Source: Natrialbaceae archaeon
GTDB taxonomy: Archaea; Halobacteriota; Halobacteria; Halobacteriales; Natrialbaceae
Length of the DNA stretch: 11,400 nucleotides
Assembly: GCA_003552885.1 (NCBI GenBank)
Contig: PUPA01000023.1
Coordinates: forward strand, 1 to 11,400
Direction: 5' to 3'
Made by a program: the position numbers and the translations under genes
Notes under the pieces: model-generated
The model's input: the letters and a program-made list of their open reading frames with translations, nothing else
What the model was told of the DNA's origin: nothing
Database searches by the model: none
Part shown: piece after piece, positions 5,496 through 11,344 of the stretch
How the letters are laid out: each line of letters starts with the position of its first letter
How positions within the stretch are numbered: the first letter of the stretch is position 1

Positions 5496-7999
5496 CTTCC
5501 ACCGATCCGGCGGACGCGGACCGACCGGCCGCCTGCTCGCTCTGTGAGCTACCCACGCCGTCGCCGCCGATCACCGACCCCGAACTCGACGGTGGCTTCT
5601 GCTGTCGTGGCTGTCTCGAAGTCCAGCGTGCCCTCGGCGACGTCGACACACCCGAGGCGTCGGCGATCGAGGACGCCGTGGCGGGTGAGGGTCGGTCCGT
5701 CGAGGAGGTCGAGGGCGAGGACGCCTTCCTCGCGGTCGACGGGATGCACTGTGCGACCTGCGAGGCGTTCCTCGAGGGCCGGGCGACCGCCGTCGACGGG
5801 GTCCACGCCGCCGAGGCGAGCTACGCCAGCGACGCCGTCCGGCTCGTCTACGATCCCGACCGCGTCGACCCCGAGGAGCTCCCTGAGCTGCTCTCCGGGT
5901 TCGGGTACACCGCACGCGAGCGCGGTGTGGGCGACGACGACGGCGTTCCCGACAACGATATCGCGCTCGTGAAGTTCCTGATCGGTGGTGGGATGTTCGG
6001 GATGATGGCGATGATCTGGTACGCGATCTTCCTGTACCCACAGTACTTCGGCTACCCCCCGGTCGTCGAGCTCGGCACGTTCGACGGCCTCTACGTCTAC
6101 CTGAACATCTGGCTTATGGCCTCTTTCGTGCTCTTTTACACCGGCTACCCGATCCTTCGGGGGGCGTACGTCAGCCTCCGGGCCGGGATGCCGAACATGG
6201 ACTTACTCGTCGCCGTCGCCGCGCTCGCGGCGTACGCCTACAGCACCCTGGCGATGGCGGTCGGGCGGACCGACCTCTACTTCGACGTCTCGATCGCGAT
6301 CGTCCTCGTCGTCACCGGCGGCACCTACTACGAGGGCGTGGTCAAACGCCGGGCCGCCGGCTTGCTCTCGGCGTTGACCGAACGGCAAGTCACCGAGGCC
6401 CGCCGCCACCCTGGCGGCGACTCCGTCCCGATCGAGGAGGTCGCCCCCGGCGACCGGCTGCTCGTCCGCGCCGGCGAGCGGGTCCCCCTCGACGGGACGG
6501 TACACGAGGGGTCGGCGGCCGTCGACGAGTCGCTGATCACCGGCGAGTCCCTCCCCGTCGGGAAGGTGCCCGGGGACGCCCTCAGGGGTGGGACGGTCGT
6601 CACGGACGCGCCGCTGGTCCTCGAGGTCGGCGAGGAGGCAGAGAGCACCCTCGACCGGCTGCTCGAGCTGCTCTGGAAGGTCCAGAGCGCCAGGCCGGGC
6701 GTCCAGCGGCTCGCTGACAAGCTCGCGACGATCTTCGTCCCGCTCGTGCTCGTCCTCGCGACCGTCGTGGCCGTGGCGATGCTCGCGACCGGCTCGAGCG
6801 TCACCGCAGCCTTGCTCGTCGGACTCACCGTCCTCATCGTCTCCTGTCCGTGTGCGCTCGGGCTCGCGACGCCGCTCGCGATCGCCTCGGGCGTCCGCGA
6901 CGCCGCCGAACGGGGGATCGTCGTCGCCGCGGAGACGATCTTCGAGGACGCCCCGACGGTCGAGGTCGTCGCCCTAGACAAGACCGGCACGCTCACCACC
7001 GGCTCGATGGCCGTCGGCGGCGTCCACCCGGGAGCCGGAACCGGCCCCGACGAGCTGCTCCGGCGGGCGGCGGCCGTCGAGCGGCTCTCCGAACACCCGA
7101 TCGCCGGGGCGATCGTCGCGGCCGCCGACGGGGGCGAACCGTCGACCGACGGCGGCGTCGAGGTCGGCGATCCCGGCGGCGGGCGGCGGACGAACGAGGG
7201 CGACGGATCGACGGGAGACGCCCCGTCCGTCGGTTCGGTTCCCGTCGAGGGGTTCGAACGCGAGCGCCGTGGCGTCGTCGGCCGCGTCGACGGCGAGCGC
7301 GTCGTCGTCGGCCACCCGGCTCTGCTCGCCGACCGGGGGCTGACAGTCTCCGGGGAGCTCGAGGCGCGGATCGATCGGGCTCGCGTGGACGGCGACGTCC
7401 CCGTCGTCGTCGGCTGGGACGGTCGGGCTCGCGGCGTGATCGTCGTCGGCGACGCTCCCCGCGAGGAGTGGCGCGAGGCGGTCGAGACGCTCGCGACGGG
7501 CAGGGAGGTCGTGCTCATCACCGGCGACGAAGGGGCGGCCGCCGACAGATTCCGCGCCGTCGGCGGGGTCGACGAGGTGTTCGCCGGCGTCCCCCCGGAG
7601 GCGAAAGCCGAGACGGTCCGCCGGCTGCGTTCCCGTGGCCCCGTCGCGATGGTCGGTGACGGCTCGAACGACGCGCCGGCGCTCGCGGCCGCGGACGTCG
7701 GGATCGCGATGGGTAGCGGCACGAAACTCGCGACCGACGCCGCCGACGCGGTCGTCGTCGGCGACGACCTCGGAGCCGTCGCCGAGACCCTCGAGATCGC
7801 CGGGGGGACCCACCGCCGGATCCGCCAGAACCTCGGCTGGGCGTTCGTCTACAACGGGATCGCGATCCCGCTGGCGGTCGCCGGCCTGCTCAACCCCTTC
7901 CTCGCGGCGATCGCGATGGCCACGAGCAGCACGTTGGTCGTGCTCAACTCCTCGCGGTCGCTCGATCCGGCCGACGGCGGCCTGCTCGCCCGGCTGTGA
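5492..7999 (+). CDS. Copper-type P1B ATPase (heavy-metal translocating, FixI/CcoI-like layout)
   Basis: This 835-residue membrane pump is likely to export Cu(I) for oxidase assembly or detoxification. Domains in order, numbered from GTG 5492: a Cys-rich N-terminal metal-binding segment (C15xxC18, F36CCxxC41) of the kind that precedes HMA in FixI/CcoI-type pumps; an HMA domain with MHCATC (Cys87, Cys90); membrane helices from about residue 160; the actuator motif TGES (350-353); the membrane metal site CPC (452-454); the phosphorylation motif DKTGT with Asp496; HP (535-536) in the nucleotide domain; GDGSND (722-727); and the last helices with YN (787-788) and MATSS (809-813). CPC plus YN and MxxSS is the Cu(I) pattern. 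Oddities: GDGSND rather than GDGIND, RRGVVG where GxGV is usual, and a Gly/Asp-rich loop of about 40 residues after HP. ATG is unavailable in frame; the GTG gives an acidic N-terminus, while an earlier GTG at 5399 gives an Arg-rich one. It converges on the CDGSH gene, 12 bases apart. Confidence 0.93.
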   Translation: MTSTDPADADRPAACSLCELPTPSPPITDPELDGGFCCRGCLEVQRALGDVDTPEASAIEDAVAGEGRSVEEVEGEDAFLAVDGMHCATCEAFLEGRATAVDGVHAAEASYASDAVRLVYDPDRVDPEELPELLSGFGYTARERGVGDDDGVPDNDIALVKFLIGGGMFGMMAMIWYAIFLYPQYFGYPPVVELGTFDGLYVYLNIWLMASFVLFYTGYPILRGAYVSLRAGMPNMDLLVAVAALAAYAYSTLAMAVGRTDLYFDVSIAIVLVVTGGTYYEGVVKRRAAGLLSALTERQVTEARRHPGGDSVPIEEVAPGDRLLVRAGERVPLDGTVHEGSAAVDESLITGESLPVGKVPGDALRGGTVVTDAPLVLEVGEEAESTLDRLLELLWKVQSARPGVQRLADKLATIFVPLVLVLATVVAVAMLATGSSVTAALLVGLTVLIVSCPCALGLATPLAIASGVRDAAERGIVVAAETIFEDAPTVEVVALDKTGTLTTGSMAVGGVHPGAGTGPDELLRRAAAVERLSEHPIAGAIVAAADGGEPSTDGGVEVGDPGGGRRTNEGDGSTGDAPSVGSVPVEGFERERRGVVGRVDGERVVVGHPALLADRGLTVSGELEARIDRARVDGDVPVVVGWDGRARGVIVVGDAPREEWREAVETLATGREVVLITGDEGAAADRFRAVGGVDEVFAGVPPEAKAETVRRLRSRGPVAMVGDGSNDAPALAAADVGIAMGSGTKLATDAADAVVVGDDLGAVAETLEIAGGTHRRIRQNLGWAFVYNGIAIPLAVAGLLNPFLAAIAMATSSTLVVLNSSRSLDPADGGLLARL

Positions 8000-8011
8000 G
8001 GGCGAGTCTCA

Positions 8012-8236
8012 CTACTCCTCGCGGACGATCCGTTCGACCCGGTGGCGTTCCCCGTCCTGGTAGACGTACCGGACGCCGTCTTCCTCCCCCGTGACCTGCC
8101 GGTGGGAGCCATCGCAGAACGGAAAGGACCCCGAGAGCCCACACTGGCAGACGGCGACGTCCCCTTTCTCCGGATCGAGGTCCGAGGGGTCGAGCTTCCG
8201 CGGGCCGGTGCCGTCGAGTTCGACGAGCCGTGTCAT
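8012..8236 (-). CDS. CDGSH iron-sulfur domain protein
   Basis: The 74-residue soluble protein carries one CDGSH motif, CQCGLSGSFPFCDGSH, with three Cys ligands (30, 32, 41) and one His (45). This is the 3Cys-1His site that binds a [2Fe-2S] cluster in mitoNEET-type proteins. Prokaryotic single-motif members are small electron-transfer or cluster-transfer proteins whose partners are mostly unknown. There is no membrane anchor. The rest is acidic, with a beta-rich C-terminus (GVRYVYQDGERHRVERIV). ATG 8236 lies about 28 bases after a TTTTGA-type box. It converges on the copper ATPase and is separated from the ArsA-like gene upstream by a repeat-rich 157-bp gap, so it is probably its own transcription unit. 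Confidence 0.93.
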   Translation of the reverse strand: MTRLVELDGTGPRKLDPSDLDPEKGDVAVCQCGLSGSFPFCDGSHRQVTGEEDGVRYVYQDGERHRVERIVREE

Positions 8237-8257
8237 CGCCCGACAGGTCGACGGCCA

Positions 8258-8268
8258 CGGTCAAAAGC
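8258..8268 (-). promoter_or_regulatory. Weak TATA-like box for the CDGSH gene
   Basis: On the minus strand the sequence reads AGCTTTTGACC, centred about 28 bases before the ATG at 8236. It is the only A/T-containing run in a C-rich tract and adjoins the tandem array at 8262-8418. Confidence 0.4.
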
Positions 8269-8418
8269 TCCCCGCCGGCTCGCCCCGCCGCCGTCAGTTC
8301 ACCCCGCCGGCCTCGTTCCGCCCCGCCGTCGATCCGTCCCCGCTCTGCCCCACCGTCCTCGCTCCGTCCTACAGTCCTCGCGCCCTGGAGTCCTCACTCC
8401 GCCCCGCCGACGGCCGTC
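8262..8418. repeat. Degenerate tandem array, about 19-20-bp units, reaching into the ArsA-like 3' end
   Basis: Related units begin near 8262, 8281, 8300, 8319, 8340, 8361, 8380 and 8400. Several contain CGCCCCGCCG or ACCCCGCCGG, others TCCTCGCTCC or TCCTCACTCC. Read on the minus strand they look like GGAGTGAGGACTCC. Unit identity is loose, so boundaries are approximate. The last unit contains the final codons and TGA stop of the ArsA-like gene (GGCGGGGCGGAGTGA). It fills the gap between that gene and the CDGSH gene. Confidence 0.5.
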
Positions 8419-9368
8419 CGGCGGTCGAGCTTCGAGGCGACGTCGGCGAGCAACTCGCCTCGCACGTCCCGGACGCGGGATTCGATTTCCGCGAGGATCG
8501 GGGCCTCGAGCTCCTCGCGGGCCTGCCGGATCCGTTCGCGCTCGCTCTCACAGCGGGCCCGGAGGTACGCCGCCCCCGTCCCCTCCTCGTGGGGGTCGGG
8601 CTCGGGAGTGACCTTGTTCACCACGACGCCGCCGACGGTCAGCCCGTACTCCCCCAGGCTGTCGAGCGCCCGGGAGGTCTCTCGTAGGGATAGCGTGTCG
8701 GGGTTCATCACGAGGACGAACGAGGACTCCTCCCGGAGGGTCTCGCCCGCGAAGGCGAACTTCTCCCGGCGCTGTTCGAGCCTTTCGAGGATGGGGTCGC
8801 CGTCGGCCACCCGCCGGGGGGTCTGCCGGCCGATCGCGGCCTTCTCGTAGAGGTCGATGCTCCGCTCGCGTTTGTCGATCAGCCGCTCGATCCACCCCTC
8901 CAGCAGCTCGGGGAGCGCGAGCAGCCGCAAGGTGCCGCCCGTCGGGGAGGTGTCGAAGACGACCCGGTCGTACCCCTCCGACGAGCGCATCACCTCGACG
9001 AAGCGGTCGAACAACGCCGCCTCGTAGGCGCCGGGCGTCCGGTGGGCCATCTCGAGTTGGAGGTCGACCTCGTTTACCATCGGCGCCGACAGCTGCGTGC
9101 CGAGCTCGCGTCTGAGCCGTTTGCGGTGGCGTTCGACCTCCTCCTCGGGGTCGAGTTCGAGTGCGTCGAGCCCCTCGTGACCCTCGACGGGCTGAGGGGT
9201 GTCCCCGAACCGCTGGTCGAAGACGTCGCCCGTGCTGTGGGCCGGATCGGTCGAGACGAGCAGCGTCCGGTCGCCGTCCTCGGCACACCGGAGCCCGAAG
9301 GCGCTCGAGACGGTCGTCTTCCCGACGCCGCCTTTCCCGCCGACGAAGACGAACGTTCGCCCGTCCAT
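8394..9368 (-). CDS. Single-domain ArsA/Get3-family ATPase
   Basis: This 324-residue cytoplasmic SIMIBI ATPase has the deviant Walker A GGKGGVGKT (10-18, with Lys12 reaching across the dimer and Lys17), switch I STDPAHS (39-45, catalytic Asp41), switch II DTSPTGGTLRLLALPE (139-154), and conserved stretches VMNPDTLSLRET (220-231) and GGVVVNK (246-252). Relatives either drive arsenite export as a doubled ArsA or carry tail-anchored membrane proteins as a Get3 dimer. This one is a single unit, so it should dimerise. Only two cysteines are seen (28 and 273): there is no CxxC as in zinc-bridged Get3 and no arsenite Cys triad, and no ars gene is nearby. The client is therefore unknown. ATG 9368 shares a base with the stop of the upstream small gene (TGATG), and the long upstream extension of the frame is an Arg/Ser-rich shadow. 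Its final codons lie in a tandem array. Confidence 0.92.
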   Translation of the reverse strand: MDGRTFVFVGGKGGVGKTTVSSAFGLRCAEDGDRTLLVSTDPAHSTGDVFDQRFGDTPQPVEGHEGLDALELDPEEEVERHRKRLRRELGTQLSAPMVNEVDLQLEMAHRTPGAYEAALFDRFVEVMRSSEGYDRVVFDTSPTGGTLRLLALPELLEGWIERLIDKRERSIDLYEKAAIGRQTPRRVADGDPILERLEQRREKFAFAGETLREESSFVLVMNPDTLSLRETSRALDSLGEYGLTVGGVVVNKVTPEPDPHEEGTGAAYLRARCESERERIRQAREELEAPILAEIESRVRDVRGELLADVASKLDRRTAVGGAE

Positions 9369-9706
9369 CAGAAGTGGTGGTGGTGGCGCCCTTTCGACTC
9401 GAAGATCGACTGTCGTCCCCACATCCGACGCTCCCAGGCGGCGAACTCCTCTTGGAGGTACGGCAGGAGCTCGGCGGTGTAGTAGGAGACGGGGCTCGGC
9501 ACGCCGAACGCGTCCGGGAAGCAGGCGATCATGAACGAGTCCTCGACGTCTTCGGCTTCCATCTCGATTTTCTCGTACGCCGGATGTGAGAGCATCCCGT
9601 GGTAGAGCCCGAGCGCCCACTCTTCGACCCAGGTCCCACCGAAGCGCTCGCGGAGCCGCTGCTCGATGCGAGCGCGGTAAGCGGCGATCCGGTCGACGAG
9701 CGTCAC
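9368..9706 (-). CDS. Small ArsA-partner-like protein with a C-terminal GRHHHHF tail
   Basis: This 112-residue soluble protein is mostly helical: an N-terminal helix (DRIAAYRARIEQRLRERF), an acidic middle (EKIEMEAEDVEDSFMIACF), then PDAFGVPSPVSYYTAELLPYL and EEFAAWERRMWGRQSIFESK. It ends GRHHHHF, four consecutive His codons one residue before the stop. It is translated with the ArsA-like ATPase through a TGATG overlap, which suggests stoichiometric expression and a physical partnership. I recall short proteins beside ArsA-like genes in other organisms with a similar 'CFxDxxGVPxPxxYYTxELxPYL' core and a Cys-Cys end; if that relation holds, the His tail would replace a metal- or redox-active Cys pair. 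This is inference. The GTG start at 9706 is chosen because a TATA-like box lies 28 bases upstream and the N-terminus it gives forms a regular helix. Function unknown. Confidence 0.8.
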   Translation of the reverse strand: MTLVDRIAAYRARIEQRLRERFGGTWVEEWALGLYHGMLSHPAYEKIEMEAEDVEDSFMIACFPDAFGVPSPVSYYTAELLPYLQEEFAAWERRMWGRQSIFESKGRHHHHF

Positions 9707-9727
9707 GGGCCCGGATAGCGCACACCT

Positions 9728-9740
9728 CGACTAAAACGTG
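9728..9740 (-). promoter_or_regulatory. TATA-like box for the His-tail protein/ArsA-like operon
   Basis: CGACTAAAACGTG reads CACGTTTTAGTCG on the minus strand and is centred about 28 bases before the GTG at 9706. It supports that GTG as a leaderless start. It abuts the tandem array beginning at 9741. Confidence 0.55.
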
Positions 9741-9861
9741 TCGACCCGCCCGACTCGGTGGTCGACCCGCCCGACTCGGGGCTGATCCTCCCGACTCGGG
9801 GCTGATCCTCCCGACTCGGGGCCGACCCTCGACTCGGAGCCGAACCTCCCGGCGCTCGCGG
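9741..9861. repeat. Tandem array of 20-bp units in the divergent ArsA/CobW intergenic region
   Basis: Units run from about 9741, 9762, 9782, 9802, 9822 and 9841. The two central copies (9782-9801 and 9802-9821) are identical and contain CCCGACTCGGGG, a dyad with arms CCCGA and TCGGG around one base. The flanking copies differ by substitutions and single-base indels. The intergenic gap is 261 bp and the array takes up nearly half of it. It begins directly behind the minus-strand promoter, so it could act as an upstream element, but no function is shown. Confidence 0.75.
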
Positions 9862-9934
9862 ATCCCCGATCCGAGTCCGCCGTCTTCGGACCGACGGCCT
9901 GGGCACGTCACCCCCGAACCGTCGGACGGCCCGG

Positions 9935-9944
9935 CCTTATTTGA
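9935..9944 (+). promoter_or_regulatory. TATA-like box for the CobW-like gene
   Basis: CCTTATTTGAG is centred about 28 bases upstream of the ATG at 9968 and is the only A/T-rich run in this stretch. A TTG inside it could extend the frame by nine residues but would lie within the box, so ATG 9968 is preferred. Confidence 0.5.
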
Positions 9945-9950
9945 GCCGTC

Positions 9951-9967
9951 GTCCCCTTTCCGGGGAC
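9951..9967. promoter_or_regulatory. Perfect inverted repeat GTCCCC-N5-GGGGAC abutting the CobW start codon
   Basis: The 6-bp arms (9951-9956 and 9962-9967) are perfectly complementary around TTTCC, and the right arm ends directly before ATG. The element lies where a leaderless transcript would start, so it could be an operator for a dimeric repressor, or a hairpin if transcription starts further upstream. Many COG0523 genes are under metal-responsive control, so a metalloregulator site is a reasonable guess, not a demonstration. Confidence 0.45.
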
Positions 9968-11344
9968 ATGCGCGAACGGACGCCGGTCACGGTCGTCAGC
10001 GGGAGCCTGGGTGCCGGGAAGACGACGCTCCTAAACCGGCTGCTCGAGGACGCCGACCGCAGACTCGCCGTGCTAGTAAACGACATGGGCGAGGTGAACG
10101 TCGACGCCTCGTTGCTCGAGGGGTCCATCTCCCGTGAGGGGATCGCCGAGCTGAGCAACGGCTGTATCTGCTGTGAGCTCCAGGACGACCTGGCGACGGA
10201 GGTCCGCGGGCTCGCCCGCCGGTACGACTTCGATCACCTCGTCGTCGAGTCCTCGGGGATCAGCGAACCCGCGCCGGTCGCCCAGTTGTTCACCGTCGGC
10301 GACGCTTCCGCCCGGTTCACCGTCGACGCGCTGGTGACCGTCGTCGACGCCCGGCTGCTCGCGGAGACGTTCGCCGGCGAGCGTCCGGAGCGGGAGACGG
10401 CTCCCGACGCCGAGGATCGCCCGCTCTCCGATCTGTTGCTCGAGCAGATCGAGGTGAGCAACGTCGTCTTGCTCAACAAACGGGACCTCCTCGAAAGGGC
10501 GGAGCTCGACCGGGTCGAAGCGATCGTCCGCGCCCTCCAGCCGAACGCGACTGTCCACCGGACGGCCTACTGTGCGCTCGCCCCCGACGAGCTGCTCGGC
10601 GTCGACGCGTTCGAGCCGGACGAGCTCGGCGAGCTCGCCGGCTGGCAGCGCGCGCTCGCGGAGGCCCGCGCCCACGGACTCGGTGACGCGGACGAGGGCA
10701 GCCATGGCCACGATCACGGCCACGACGGACACGAACACGACGGCGACCACGATCACGGACACGAACGCGACGGCGACCACGATCACGGACACGAACACGA
10801 CGGCGACCACGATCACGGACACGAACACGGCGGCGGTCACGATCACGAACACGACGGCGACCACGTCCACCGGTCCCCCGAGAGCGTCTACGGCGTGCGT
10901 TCGGTGACCGTCCGCCGGAGCCGCCCGCTCGATCCGGAGCCGTTCGCCTCGTTTCTACGCGGGCTCTCGCCGTCCGTCGTCAGGCTGAAAGGCCCCTGTT
11001 GGATCGCCGGCCTCGAGGACCTCCTGATCCAGGTCAGCGGCGCCGGCCCGTCGGTACACGCGGTGGCCGAAGGCGAGTGGATCGCCACCCTGTCGGCCGC
11101 CCAGCGCCGGCTCTACCGGGAGAGCCACCCCGAGCTACCCTGGGACGAGGAGTACGGCGACCGGCGGACCGAGCTCGTGTTCATCGGCACCGACCTCGAC
11201 GAAGCGGCGATCGAAGCCGGTCTGGAGGACTGTTTCCTCGATCCCGGCACGACCGTCGACGATCCCGGTCCGTTCCCGACGACCCTCGGGGAGCAGGCCG
11301 TCGTTCGGGACCCGTCGGGTGAGTCTCCGGGACCCGTCGGGTGA
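9968..11344 (+). CDS. COG0523/CobW-family GTPase (putative metallochaperone) with long His-rich insertion
   Basis: This 458-residue G3E-family P-loop GTPase is thought to insert or deliver a metal ion (zinc, cobalt, nickel or iron by subfamily) into target proteins using GTP. Visible motifs: Walker A GSLGAGKTT (12-20), the metal-binding GCICCELQDDL (CxCC at about 66-69), Walker B region VVESSGISEP, and the base-recognition motif NKRD. Residues 246-301 form a His/Asp/Gly-rich linker with 22 His in 56 residues, largely 10-residue repeats of the GDHDHGHEHD type; such loops are common in this family and buffer metal. The CobW C-terminal domain follows (GVRSVTVRRSRPLDPEPF, RLKGPCWIAG, YGDRRTELVFIG). 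The last 11 residues (DPSGESPGPVG) and the stop are encoded by a 22-bp tandem repeat and look like a non-functional tail. It is divergent from the ArsA-like operon. The metal cannot be read from sequence. Confidence 0.93.
   Translation: MRERTPVTVVSGSLGAGKTTLLNRLLEDADRRLAVLVNDMGEVNVDASLLEGSISREGIAELSNGCICCELQDDLATEVRGLARRYDFDHLVVESSGISEPAPVAQLFTVGDASARFTVDALVTVVDARLLAETFAGERPERETAPDAEDRPLSDLLLEQIEVSNVVLLNKRDLLERAELDRVEAIVRALQPNATVHRTAYCALAPDELLGVDAFEPDELGELAGWQRALAEARAHGLGDADEGSHGHDHGHDGHEHDGDHDHGHERDGDHDHGHEHDGDHDHGHEHGGGHDHEHDGDHVHRSPESVYGVRSVTVRRSRPLDPEPFASFLRGLSPSVVRLKGPCWIAGLEDLLIQVSGAGPSVHAVAEGEWIATLSAAQRRLYRESHPELPWDEEYGDRRTELVFIGTDLDEAAIEAGLEDCFLDPGTTVDDPGPFPTTLGEQAVVRDPSGESPGPVG
10711..10868 (+). 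repeat. 30-bp in-frame tandem repeats encoding the His-rich linker
   Basis: Three nearly identical 30-bp copies (10741-10770, 10771-10800, 10801-10830) differ by one to three bases and are flanked by degenerate copies on both sides. Because the period is a multiple of three, copy number can change without a frameshift. Near identity at DNA level, including synonymous positions, points to recent duplication. Confidence 0.9.

Noticed and set aside
6328..7722. A 464-residue minus-strand frame opposite the copper ATPase
   Set aside because: Ser/Thr/Pro-rich shadow of a gene with all P-type ATPase motifs.
9369..9911. Upstream extension of the ArsA-like frame by 181 residues, suggesting a fusion protein
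   Set aside because: The extension is Arg/Ser-rich, overlaps the small His-tail gene in another frame and crosses a tandem repeat; the ATG at 9368 directly before the P-loop strand is the natural start.
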